DNA of 64,000 bases from Pyronema omphalodes. Taxonomy: Eukaryota > Ascomycota > Pezizomycetes > Pezizales > Pyronemataceae. Shown piece after piece: positions 9,036 to 20,853 of the stretch. Position 1 is the first letter of the stretch; the number at the start of each line of letters is the position of its first letter. Under the pieces are notes generated by a model that searched no databases, was not told the DNA's origin, and saw only the letters and a program-made list of their open reading frames with translations. Location: the NCBI GenBank assembly GCA_024516155.1, contig JAJJXM010000004.1:992001-1056000 (forward strand). The letters run 5' to 3'. The position numbers and the translations under genes were made by a program.

Positions 9036-10695
9036 CCCGTACCTCCACCCCCACAACACACTAGTTTCTGGTTTGGTCTATGTACATAGTTCCACTCAGA
9101 TTGTTACGTGTTTCAGATCCAGCAGATTAATCCCAACCTATACGAAATGGCTGTGGACGTGCTCTCGATTCTCACCATGACCATGAGTAATGATCCTAAA
9201 CGGCTGCTTTCTAAACGCAAGTGCATCATAACATCGAACCGCCATTCAATACAGGGGAACCATTAGCGGCCATCGAAGGGTTAGGTAGAGCTTCAGCCGC
9301 TGGCGACTGCGTTGATTACTGAGGATGTACGCCGTGTAGACTATGTTTTACATATACTGAGTAGCATCTATTCATCAATTCCTGCTTTATAAATCAGTTC
9401 CGCTAAAGAAACCAGTTTTCGTAGCGTAGTTTAGCTACATAAGGTAACACTGCTTAAAGAGAACCTATTAAGTCGCCGTGAAGTTCTCATCTTGCATCCA
9501 GTCATCCATCCATCCAGTCATCGATATCCTTTACCGTCATTTTGAAGTGATTTCAGAATCTATGACATGAACATCCACCATCAACCATCACCCATCACCC
9601 CATCCGATCATTTTCTCAATCTGAGAATACATAATACAGGCTAAGCAGCCGTTATATATTCTTACATCCCCACTTACAAGTCTAGTTTAGTTGTTTAGAC
9701 ATTATACTGTAAAGTAATTTACAATAAAATCGATACTTATATTTATTAATTCATATCATAGACCATAGATATAGCATATATCTCGCTTTGAAACAAACTA
9801 TTATTTGTAGGTGCTTTTTGCTTCGTCAAAAGTATTGGGTTTACGGGGGCTATCAATACCTTAAGTATGGATAATGGAACTACGGACTTGGTATATGACA
9901 TAGTCGCAAACGGACAATGAGGGAAATATAAATAGGTACGAGGTATGTACCAGGATTATATATCAAATCATCAAGTAACAGGAGTATTATAGCTACCATC
10001 TAGAAACCTAATACCGACGCACGCCATGAGAAGGAAGTAATTCTTAAAGCAAGCCTAGGAAATAGGAACTAGAAACCGGGAATAATCCATACTCTTATAA
10101 GAAATTTTTCACTCCGCCAGCTGGTAATAGTTTATGGAAAGTGTAAGACGGGGGGGTTATGATCTCGGGTCCGGTTATGTATGGGAAATTTATGGACCGT
10201 TGGATTAATGTTAGGGTTTAGGGTATGGTATCTGGGTTTTATTACTGCAGTGTTTAATCGTCTGTCCAGTCAATGGTTATGGTATCTTTATTACCCATGC
10301 TCCCAGCACCCGTGCATGTAAGCAGACGATACGAGGTTGATTTTGAGAATGGAGATATTGGGGGTATCAGGTCCTACACCCGATAATTTGTACTGAAACG
10401 AAGTCCAGCGGGATCATAGTGTAAATAAAGCTCAGGGTCCTGTTATTTAATTCCAGAAACCTCATCATAATCTTAAGTCACAAGCATGAATTGGAAGTAA
10501 ATAAAGAAATCTATTACCCACCCCTCGCCCAATCAACCAAAAAAAAAAAAAATTCAAAATCAAAAAACGCCTTTACTTTAATAAGTGGTCCTCTATGCCA
10601 CTACATTACTTTATCCTTATAATCCTTCCCCCCTTCTCCCTGTCCTCTCCCCGCCCCCGCCCCCAAAGTCATCTTTTTCCCTAGCCTGCAAATCA
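9036..10695. other. intergenic, no supported gene
   Basis: AT-rich DNA with CATCCATC and CACCCATC short repeats near 9500-9600, the terminal duplication block at 10155-10246, and an A-run near 10540. The last 150 bp before VPS52 are the probable 3' UTR. No coding frame is supported. Confidence 0.4.
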
Positions 10696-13105
10696 CTACA
10701 CACTAACACTCCCCCTCCTCCTCTCAAAATACTCTCTAAGTTCCCTCGCCATCTTCCCCTCCGTATCCCCAATAACCGCACCCACAAGCGCCCTATGATT
10801 CCTCGCCATTCCGCCCGCCTTCTGCGCACCACCCGGAGCACTCTCCACAAGTTTCGTCAACCAAACCTCCCACTCCCCTCTAAGTCTCTGTCCAGCACGC
10901 ACAACCGTCTCCTCTTCTCCCTCCGCCGACAATGCCGCAAGCCCTTGCAAAACCCCCGCAAACCGCTGGGTCAATACCATACCTCCTCCTTGTCCCTTAA
11001 CTAAGTTCTGCATTGCCCGCGCATTCTCACGGAGTTTCTTGATGTTCTCGCAATGTGCGTCTACGACTTTTTGGAAGCGGGGCCAGAGTAACATGTTGGT
11101 GGCGTTGAGATAGTTCTCTAGAACGGGGATGAGACGTCGTTGGCTTTCGTATAGATTATACTGATTTAAGCGGACCATTAAGAGTAGGCCCAATAAGTCA
11201 TGACTGGAGGACGTGAGGGTGCTGGTTAGGGTTGAACCGAGTGATAATGCAGGGGTGAAGATGTTCAGGAAGAGACTGCTGAGTTGTTCGGGAGTCTTGT
11301 GGCTGAAGAAGTCGGATAGGAAGCTATATTCAGAAGCGGCGTTTTCTAAGATGGCGCAGTTGAAATGCCGGAAAGGGTATTCTGCGTAGTGAGCTGTTTG
11401 GTCTGCGTCGGCTTGGGAGGCTGTTAGGATAGGAGCTGTTCGGTTGCGTAATAATTCTAAACGCCGGCCGAGGGAAAAGAAATCTGCGTGAGCCACGGGT
11501 TTGGAGCTTAGACTGGTGGTTAGAGAGGGGAGGTAGGAGGTGGTGCTTTTGGATAGTTCCTCGGCGCCTAAAAGGGCGAGGGTCGGGTCGCAGGTATGTA
11601 GTTTGAGCTTGCTAAGAGAGGTATGATAGCGCGTGAAATGGGTGGTGTAGTACCATCGCATTGTGTTAGTATAGGCAGCGCAGATTTCTTCGGCTACTTG
11701 GGGGTGAGCTTGGTGGAGGAAGGTATAGAGGTTTCGGTGGGAGAGGAAGCCAGCAGATTGAATCTGTTGACAGTTCGCCAGAGGCAGACGGAGAGCTTTA
11801 ATGCGGGAGATGAAGAAGTCCCTAATACGTTCTATGATCTTTTGGAAGTTAGTAAATGCCTGGTTATGGAAGAGCCACAGCTACATCTGTAGGATTTTTT
11901 GTGATGAAACAGAGGAGGGGCGATGGGGCAGACCTTATGTGTAATCTTCTCCAATTCCGGCAAAACCTCTCTAACCGCCTGAATCTTCTCTGGATCCTTC
12001 TCCTTTATAATCCTCATCCTACGATCAGTTTCATGCAGGGCCTTCACCCACGCATCGTTGACCTCTCCCTCCACCAGTCTTCTCACATCATTCGGTGGTA
12101 TCACGATATCATCCACTAACGGTCCTAACACCTTTTCTACAGCCTTTCGATTTTCAAGTTGCTTATCCAGAGTCATACTACGATTCTGTAAAGACTCGAT
12201 TTCCAAGGACACCGTGCCGAGATCTGTTTGGAAGGCGGAGAGATAGGACTCGACAGAGCGTAACACTTCGTCGCAGGCTTTGATACTCCGGTGTAGGTCT
12301 TGGAATTTGTCCTTTTCGCGTTCATCTAGGACGAGTTAGTGGGCCGTAATAGAATCCCAGAGAGCTGGGTAAAGCTCCGGCGGGTAAATAAAAGATCCGC
12401 CGCAGCATTGATATCTCGAAGTAAAAATATAAAACAAGACTTACATTCCTCCACCCCTACCTCCCTATAACTTCTCTCCTTCTTCTCCGTCGGTACCTTC
12501 TCCACCCATTCCTCCAAACTCAACTCGCCAAAATCCACCCCTTCACCATCCTCCAGCTCCGGAATCCACTCATCATCATCCTCTACTGCTCCTGACGAGC
12601 ATACGCCATTACCCATATCCCCCGCCATTTCATCCTCTGGCAATGGTGGTAGCGCCGCATTAAACACACCCCCCAGTCCTCCGGCTGCCTCACTCTTCTC
12701 CCTCGTCGGTGTACCCACCGGTGTTCCCCTTGGTGTTCCTCTCGGTGTACCTCTTGGTGTTCCCCGAGGCGTATCAACCCCCCTCAACGGTACACCAAGT
12801 ATCCCTTCCAGCACCCCGACAGGGTCTCTAACCCCCGGTGGTGGCGGTAGTGATACAGCCCGACGGTAGCCGACTATAGTTTGCCCGCTTGGTTGACCAT
12901 TAGAGAAATTTGAGGGGCCGCGCTGGAGAGGTGGTCTGGAGCCAGGGCCGGACTGGTTGGAGACACCAGGGCCGGGTTGGTTGGGGTACCGCCCTAGGGG
13001 ACTAGGAGCGTAGTTGCGGTTGGGGACGTTGCTGGGAGAGGCGGAGCGCGGGATTGGGGAGTTGGAGGGTGCGGCTTGGGAAGACCAGGTGTTGCGTGGC
13101 CACAT
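10696..13105 (-). CDS. VPS52: VPS52, GARP complex subunit (731 aa, 3 exons)
   Basis: Vps52 is a core subunit of GARP (with Vps51, Vps53 and Vps54), which tethers endosome-derived vesicles at the trans-Golgi. Exons on the minus strand are 13105-12445, 12325-11934 and 11838-10696, with introns of 119 and 95 nt. The joined length of 2196 nt is in frame. Splicing recreates EEYEREKDKFQDLHRS and IERIRDFFISRIKALR, then LYTFLHQAHP and AAYTNTMRWYY, all typical Vps52 blocks. The coiled-coil core starts near residue 225. The first 200 residues are disordered, Pro/Ser-rich, and carry five TPRG-type repeats. The start is the first in-frame ATG and gives the usual fungal long N-terminus. The donor GTCTGC of intron 2 is weak, but its TACTAAC branch site and AAAG acceptor are good. 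Confidence 0.9.
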
Positions 13106-14037
13106 TACGACTGATGTTGGGCGGGCTTATATCGGGAGAGTCGAGGTCGGGGGAGCTGAAGCCGGAGGCGATGCGGAGGACAGCTGTCGGCCGAGAGGTT
13201 GGTAGACAGAAGTTCTGGCGAAGAGTGATGTCGTGACAGGATTCTCGAGGTTTGAAGCTATGGAGTCTCGAAAGTGTAGATATGTCAGGTGGTGACGCGG
13301 GGTAATCTTGTCGACGGGACGGAGGTGTCGCGGGGGCTCCGACGAAGTCCGGCGAAAGTATAGAGCTTCAGCTGTGGTGCAGGGGTAACTATCGTTCAGC
13401 TGTTAGCTATGCAACTGTTGGTGGGGCACCGGCAGATCTACTCTAGATGCGCGATAGGTAGTGTAGTGGAGCTTTCTGGTGTAAGATCTGACGTGACGGA
13501 AAGCAAAGATTGGCGAAACGGATCGGAAGCTTGATCAATTTTGCTCGTCTGCTATTTCGGGAAGACACGGTGGAGGTTCTACGCGTCGGATCTTCTTCTA
13601 TAGGCTAAACTTAATCTGCCTTCGGGACACAGACCGAGAGAGCTAGGATTCCCGGGAGCTACGAGGCGAGGCAGATCGGAACAGGCGAGAGGCGTCTATA
13701 CGGCACGGAGACGAACGCCACGATAAAGTTCTTTTTGTGGAGTTTAAATCCAAAAAGTGAAGAAATACTTTATATATCCAGGGACTATCAACTGGCTCAA
13801 CCTTAGTTTCACTCCATTCTCTCCATAAAATATCTTTGGGAAATCATGGTATCAATCTCTGACTTCCAGACCACTTTCTCATCACATTTACCGGTACCCA
13901 GAGCACAAACTCAATGACGGTGTCACTATGCATCAAATTATGTTATTTTTATCAATCATGAAAGATATTCGTACGTACAAGCGCCCAAAACCCCGCCCAA
14001 TAAACTAAGTACAAAGTGCAATACAAACGCCCCCCAC
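13106..14037. promoter_or_regulatory. intergenic: VPS52 promoter and APE4 3' flank
   Basis: 930 bp between two minus-strand genes. The GC-rich part (13106-13730) is the likely VPS52 promoter and leader. The AT-rich part near 13730-14037 is the likely 3' UTR region of the aminopeptidase gene. I see no distinct motif. Confidence 0.35.
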
Positions 14038-15848
14038 TTACGAGTCAATGTGGTCAACCAAAATCTTAGGCTCCAAAGCAGAGTAGTGCTCAAAGTAAGA
14101 ACGGAAAAGCTTGACGGCGTGCTCTACGTCGGCGGATCCACTGTGATATAGTTAGCTACCGTCCCATTTTCCCCACCCTAAATCACTTATGGGAGATATA
14201 TACCCAGTCTCACGGATACTGTGCATAGAAAGCTGGGGGTTACCCATATCCACAGTCCTTGCTCCAAGAGCGGCAGACAACATAGGTCCAATGGTTGATC
14301 CACAAGAGCTGTCGTTTCTTACAACGAAAAGCTGAAGGGGTACCTGAGCCAATTTGGCGACCTCCTGGGCCAACACGATTCCGGGAGAATTGGTCGCATA
14401 ACGAGCGTTGGCGTTAATCTTGATAACAGGTCCCTTGTTCATCTCGGGTCTGTGGCTGCTCTCGTACTTGGCGGGGTAGTTAGGGTGCACAGCGTGAGCC
14501 TGGTCACAGGACCAAAGCATAGACTTAATCAAGCACTCCTCGTAAGCGGATCCCTCAGGTACCTTAGCGGCACCCTCACAAGGGAGAATACTGAGGCGGC
14601 GGATGATAGCGGGAAGGAGGTTAGAGTCCGCACCCTGGGCGGTTTGGGAACCAATTTCCTCGTGGTCAAAGAGGGAGATCAACCGGATTCCGGACTCCTC
14701 GTCAAGAGAGGTGGAGTGAGCAAGGGACTCGATTAATCCCTCAACGGAACAGTAGGACATCATCAAGTTGTCGAGACGTCCAGAGTAGATGAACTCATCG
14801 TCCATACCTCCAAGACAAGACTGGTGGGTGTCGTAGAGAATCATTTCGAAGTCAACAATGTCCTGAACATTTACACCGGCTTCTTTGGCAATTCTTTCAA
14901 CAATGGGAGCGTGGTGACGCTCAGTGATGGCGGCTAGGGGGCTAAACTCATCGCTGGCATCGGTAGAGGCGGTGTTATCATCTCCACTCTTCTTGTTCAA
15001 GGCCGCAGTAGCTAGACCAGCAATAGGGAACAACTGAGTCTCCTTGTTGAAGGCAAAGTTTTCCTGGCGGTCAAGATGAATGGCGAGGGTGGGGATGCGG
15101 AGAATAGGGGCATCAATCTTAATCAACTTGCTGATGATGTTGCCATTCTCGCCCTTGACCATCGCACGACCGGCAATGGAGAGGTCGCGGTCGAACCACG
15201 TGTGCCAAAGTCCACCTGAACATCATCAGCTACAAAGCCCGCGGAGCCCGATGGAGCCCGGCGAAACTGAACAAAGTCCGAGATGCCCGTCATAGCTCGG
15301 ACTAGCATGCGGAGAAGAGACAACGCACCTCCGTAGGTCTCAACACCGACCTGAATGTATGATCCATTCTCTCCAAACTTCTTAGACACAGGCTTGATTC
15401 TCAACGCCGGAGAATCAGTGTGGGCTCCCAAAAGGGCCATTCCATTACCGGGCTGCCATTTCTTTCCGACACCGAAGGCGACGATGGAGGATCCGTTACG
15501 AGTGAGGAAGTAGCGGCCACCCTTTTTGATGGTGTTGGTCCATGAGTCTCGCTCCTACTATTGTCAGGATGGAATTCTCTATTCTGATGCGGTGGCGGAG
15601 TTTGTTGGGCTCGTTGTACTCGTGCGGGGAAGAAAATGACGCACTCTGATCTCGCTGAACCCCGCCTTTAGCAGACGTTGCTTTGCTGACTCGACAGCGT
15701 GGAAAGCTAGTTGCACAGTGATGTCAGCAGCCAGCTTCGGTCAGGTGGTCGTTGGCATTGCGGGGTAGAGCTCACGAGTTGGGGATGCGTTCACGAAGGA
15801 CAAAAAGTCAAGGGCATATTTTCTCGAGCTCTGTGAAAGGACGGGCAT
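14038..15848 (-). CDS. APE4: aspartyl aminopeptidase, M18 family (491 aa, 5 exons)
   Basis: A zinc metallopeptidase that removes N-terminal Asp or Glu. The yeast orthologue Ape4 is cytosolic and a cargo of the Cvt/autophagy route to the vacuole. Minus-strand exons are 15848-15776, 15706-15645, 15554-15329, 15215-14204 and 14140-14038 (introns 69, 90, 113 and 63 nt), total 1476 nt in frame. Metal and catalytic residues of the family are all present: H90 in GAHTDSP, D269 in GRLDNL, E306 and E307 in FDHEEIGS, D358 in SCDQAHA, and H452 in MHSIRE. Splicing restores ASPTPFHAVESAK, EIRERDSW, ETYGGGLWHTWFDRDLS and the C-terminal ADVEHAVKLFRSYFEHY. Length is normal for the family. The start codon sits in a good context (AAACATGCC). 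It diverges from CDH1 across 1.4 kb. Confidence 0.93.
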
Positions 15849-17288
15849 GTTTGATGAATGGGTTGTAGATGGAGTTGATGTAGTTGACCGGGTGGATAGC
15901 GGGGAGCCCAGGGTCTGGCGGGGTAGATGATGGAAGTGGAGGTGAAGCGAGGTTGGCCCGAGCTCCAGCTCCCCCTCCGCGGTTATCCCACCACTCCTAC
16001 CTCCACGTTGACGCCCATTGGCCTGGTTAATATCTGGATTCTCAATTGCTACAACGCCTCAGCTCAGCACTGTTCAGCTACAAGTTGCCATTTCTGGATT
16101 GACGCGCATAGACACAAGGAGAAACTCGACGTGCAGTGACAGGCACACCCATGGGTGGCAACCCATGGGACAAGTTGTGTGCTCACGCTGAGTTCATAAT
16201 CTGTTCAGGCAGGCGGTTCAGGTACTCAACTCACTTCGCATGGCTTCGCGTCGAGGATTATGGTTCTTTGTACTTTTGTGATGAACAAGTAAGGAAGATG
16301 TTTTGTTGATTAATGCTCGGTGCTCGGGAGATGAACTTTACATTTGCAGATGGATTTGTTTGGGAGTTTTCAAACGTGCTGGGGAGTTCCAGCACCCGTA
16401 AAGCTCTCCCTGTTGTTTTTTCTTTTGCTAGCAGAATTAGCAGGACAGGTCGAGTTTAGCAAAGAAGCCAGCAAAGAAGCCAAATCAGCCCAGCAGGGCC
16501 GGGCAGGGCAGCAACAGCCAGAGGGATCCCCACCACCACCACACAGCGGGAGGCCGTCCAACCCCCCCCCCCCCCCAGCGAATCGCGGCAGTCACGAAAT
16601 GTTTCGGAAAAACCGATTTCTCGCTGTACCATAGGGTCGCCGAGCATAGAACCCTCAGAGAAATCAACAGATGCATGTATCTATGAACATCAGCCCGAAA
16701 GCAGAAGCTGCAGCAAACCCAATTGTTGTCATCCGTTGCCACGGGAACCGTGTCGTTTTGTTTTGATACGAAAGTAAGGTTATGCCAACTTGCCATTCCG
16801 CCTCATTCCAAACAAACGCCCCCCACCCCCACCCCCCCATTCATCCTGTGCAAACAAATTATAAACAAATTCTCTCCAACTCTCATCAAAATTTGCCCGC
16901 CTCGCTTCCACAGGATGCGGTGATTCTTTGGGCGGCTGCAGCTTTGAGAATTACTTATTAGGGATGACAGGGGTCAACAACAACAACAACCCCCTCTCAT
17001 CGCTTCCAACAACAAGTAAGTCCGAACAACGAGATCCCCGTGGTCACCTACCATCGACAACGACGAACGGCGTGTGTCTCAACCTTGACCTCCCCGCTTA
17101 CAACCACCTACCTCACGACAGTCTATCGTTTAACTCGTTTACCGACTCATTTCCCCCCACCACCATCGCGTCGCCACTAGAATCGTTTGTTATCCCGTCG
17201 CCCACCAACGGCACAGCAACCGCACGCAAAGCACAGCAACCACCAACTACACCGTCGGCTCGCGGCGAACATAGGCACAGATCCCGAG
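15849..17288. promoter_or_regulatory. divergent region between APE4 and CDH1
   Basis: 1.4 kb shared upstream region. It contains a C-run at 16562-16576 and pyrimidine-rich DNA at 16790-16920, and a minimal upstream ORF (ATG-CGG-TGA) at about 16915. A GTAAGT donor at 17016 could start a 5' UTR intron ending at 17274 or 17280. An upstream ATG at 16964 joined through that intron would add about 20 residues to CDH1. Confidence 0.4.
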
Positions 17289-19215
17289 ATGCCACCAACA
17301 TCGAGAGCAATGCGAGGCGCAAGAGCTGGAGCCGAAAACCGCGAATTCGAAAACCGGGGTCGCCAGGGCTCCACCGCAAAACCAAAGACGCCGCCGGCAG
17401 CCTTGCCAGTACCACGGCAAGCCAGCGGACCGGATCCTCATGACCTTCGTGCTGCGCTGGAGGAGGCTGTCGTGACTACTGCACCAAGTCCTTCTAGGAA
17501 AAGGCAAAGGATTGTGTATCAAGACAGGTGTGTGAGCTCTGGAAGAGGTGAAGATGGATAATACAAGCAGAAATTAGAGAGGGCAAGGGATCGTCAAGGC
17601 AAACGACCACATCGCTAACTCAGGTTTCCGCAGATTCATCCCCAATCGCGAAGGTGTTGACCTCCAAGCAAGCTTCAGTTTACTACCCAGTACCCCCACC
17701 AAGCCCCCGAAACGCATCTCCCAAGGCGAGCTTCACTTTCAGAAGAGTCAGTCACCCCCCAATCCCCAGCTTTCCATGTCCCCCACCATGGCCCTTACTG
17801 AAAAACGCCCTAGATGAACAAGCCAACAACACTTTCACCCACCTCCTCCGAAGCGAGTTATTCCATAATGAAATCCCGCAAACAGAACCTCCAAATTTCA
17901 ACACTCGTAACAGCAGCCTTCCCGCTCAATCATCACACAACCCTGTACTAGGGAGTCGAACTCCACCCATCACCGCAACCAACACGCAAACACCCTCAAC
18001 ACCCTCCAAAAACCTATTCACCTATATGTCCCCCAAAACCGGCACAAATAAAGCACGACATGGACCAAATATGGATACCCGATCAGAGATTTACTCATTA
18101 TCGCCCGTCAGATACGACAGTCAAAAGATGTTATTATCACCCAGAAAACAACCGAGGGCGGTAAGTAAGGTACCATACAAAGTGCTGGATGCTCCGGAAT
18201 TGGCGGATGATTTTTATCTCAATTTGGTGGATTGGGGATCCACAAATATACTGGGAGTAGGATTGGGGAACTGCGTTTATATGTGGAATTCGAATTCTGG
18301 GAAGGTGACAAAGCTGTGTGACCTGGGTGAAGATACTGTGACCTCTGTGTCATGGATACAACTGGTATGTACCTCGCCGAGCAAATCGGCAGCCGAGATA
18401 CCCTCTCGGCGTCCCAGAACCCCGAATCCGTATTTAGTGCAATCTGACAATCACAGGGTTCCCACGTCTCCATCGGCACCGGCAAAGGCTATGTCCAAAT
18501 CTGGGACGCAAGAGAGTGCCGGCGATTACGAACCATGACCGGTCACACCGCCCGAGTCGGTTCCCTAGCCTGGAACGATCATATCCTCACCTCCGGCAGT
18601 CGAGACCGTAACATATACCACCGCGACGTACGAGCCCCCGAACAATACACATCCAAACTTTCAGGTCATAAACAAGAAGTATGTGGACTCCGATGGAACC
18701 CGGACGATGGGCAACTAGCTAGTGGTGGAAACGATAACAAACTTTTCATCTGGGATGCACGGAGTTCTCAGCACTTATGGAAATTTAATGAGCATATTGC
18801 TGCGGTGAAGGCCATAGCATGGTCACCGCACCAACACGGTACTTTGGCATCAGGTGGTGGAACTGCCGACAGAAAGATCCGATTTTGGAATACTTTAACT
18901 GGAACGACTATCAATGAAATCGACACCGGGTCACAAGTCTGTAACCTCGCCTGGTCAAAGAATAGCAACGAAATCGTTTCCACACATGGATTTAGCGAGA
19001 ATCAGATTGTCGTCTGGAAATATCCGTCAATGAGCCAGGTTGCAACTCTTACTGGACATACGTACAGAGTACTGTACCTTGCGATGAGTCCTGATGGACA
19101 GACGGTTGTGACAGGAGCCGGAGATGAGACGCTTCGGTTCTGGAATTGCTTTGCAAAAGGAAGGGGAACGGGAGAAATTGCGGAGGCTTTTGATCCGTTG
19201 GTGCAGATTAGATAA
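17289..19215 (+). CDS. CDH1: CDH1/Fizzy-related APC/C activator, WD40 (553 aa, 4 exons)
   Basis: This protein recruits substrates to the anaphase-promoting complex in late mitosis and G1. Exons are 17289-17527, 17634-17746, 17814-18364 and 18457-19215 (introns 106, 67 and 92 nt), 1662 nt in frame. The C-box DRFIPNR is rebuilt across intron 1 at residues 79-85. GELHFQK, NLFTYMSP and VPYKVLDAPELADDFYLN follow, then a seven-bladed WD40 propeller (HKQEVCGLRW, SGGNDNKLF, WSKNSNEIVSTHG, GAGDETLRFWN). The last two residues are the Ile-Arg tail that docks on the APC/C. DDFYLNLVDWGS and the NLFTY motif favour Cdh1 over Cdc20. The start is uncertain: I chose the first in-frame ATG after an upstream stop, but a spliced upstream start is possible. 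Confidence 0.9.
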
Positions 19216-20853
19216 GGTGGTAAAGCGAGTGTAAAAGGTTGAGCCATCAGGGAAGCGCAACGACAGAACCACCTGGGAGGCGTGTAAGCAGGTTCATGGC
19301 GATGAACGAATATCCATGGAAATGGATTGGAATAATAAGCAAGCCGCGGACTAGACGATTTGTTGTATCAAGGCGGCAGTTTAGACGATTTTCTGCATGA
19401 TGTTTGGAACGCGATCGATTTTTATTTCTCATTTTTTTATGCTTTATATCTGGGGGGTGTTCTTCGGTGTTTCGGATTCTTTGGATTGTCTTTTTCTTTC
19501 TTTCTTGGGCATCGGTTTTGTTCGTTTTCTTTTTTTTTTTTTTGCAGGTGGAAGGAAATGTTTTTTGTTTGTGGCATATTGGTTCTGCATGAGGAAGTTA
19601 TCTGATAGGATATCAAGCTGGTCGGGTTAGGAAATATGGAAGTACCAGTGATGGAGAAAATGTGGCTGGATTGAGTACAGAGTATAGGAAACCCAAGACA
19701 TCCCGCACGCTGATGACGTTCACAGTAGTCGGGAAAACAGAGCGGTTTAGTATAAGTACTCATTGTCTAGCTTTCTTCATAGTATTGATTGTTGTATGTG
19801 TTTTTGTTTGGGACCTTGGGAAAATTGGTTAGGTTAGGAGTTGAGATATCGATATCTAGGATGGGGATATGAATTATGAGTATTGACCAAGGATTGAGTT
19901 TCCAATTAAACTTCCGCATAATCGAGGTAGATTTTGATTTAATGCCCCAGATATTTTCTGCGGATGAACCGACCCCTGTATGTGCGCATCTGAATTGTGA
20001 TTCTGTATGTATGTAGAAAACCTTCGTCTAAGGCTCGCTCTCTTGCGCTTCATTATCGGAATGTCAATCACCTAACCCATTTTCGGCAAATTATATCCAC
20101 CTCCGTCTGTCCATGTTGGAGATAAATCTCTCCTGCAGCATCAAATCTTGCAGTAGATATCATTTCTTCCTGTTATGTTCTCCCTGTATTTTCGGTACCC
20201 TTTACTACAAACACCGCCTATTTCACCTCGACCTCGAAGTCTTTCACTCCCGATGAAGGGTTCGGGTCCTGCTTGCTATTCTGGTCACATACCAGCGAGT
20301 ATTCAACACATTCAACACCATACCCATATCCAGCCTTTCTAAGCTCTTATGTAGTTTTCTAGAACACACGAAGCACTCACCATACATATGTTAAAAGCAC
20401 GCATATGTTAAATTCCATGCAATTCCATGCAATTGCGCATGGGAGGTACATACATTCGACTGTAAATACATACAAGCAATGCGCCAGAGACGGGGGGAGG
20501 AACTTACCCTGCATGTCGCAAAAAATTACATACATAGCGGCGCGGCTTCTTCCGGCGTATAGGTACCCACAACCCCGCGTCGCGCCCGCTCCCCAAGGCT
20601 GGGAGTTTGCCTTACGAATCTATAATCGGAATTCCAGCCACGACGACGACGACGACAACGACTTCGCCAGTCCAGTTTCTTTTCGTCTTGGTAAATTGAC
20701 AGCTACTGATCACTGATCACTGACCGCCGACCGCTCACCGATCACCGCCGACTGCTCACTGCCGACTGCTCACCGCCGACTTCTGAACTCTGAACGCCGC
20801 TGTTCCAGCTCTCGTTTTCAACCCAGCTCGGTCCGCCTTCGGCAGCTTCCAGA
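19216..20853. other. intergenic between CDH1 and the next gene
   Basis: The first few hundred bases are T-rich (likely CDH1 3' UTR). A GAC trinucleotide run lies at 20640-20665. Short imperfect repeats of GACCGCTCACCG type lie at 20700-20785, just before the next gene, probably in its leader. I see no supported gene. Confidence 0.4.

Larger units (their letters stand above)
6337..10246. repeat. segmental duplication, unit 2
   Basis: Right-hand copy of the duplication, with the same order of 5S gene, spacer block, protein gene, CCAGTT repeat and terminal TTATGATCTCGGGTCC block as unit 1. It lacks the MITE and the 1.2-kb insert of unit 1. It carries its own extra DNA at about 6830-7690 (a T-run of about 26 at 6947-6972, and the 18-bp array) and after 9215. 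Confidence 0.85.

Noticed and set aside
16344..16634. 96-codon frame with a hydrophobic N-terminus in the APE4-CDH1 spacer
   Set aside because: Low-complexity Pro/Gln composition over a C homopolymer, with overlapping frames on the other strand and no motif.
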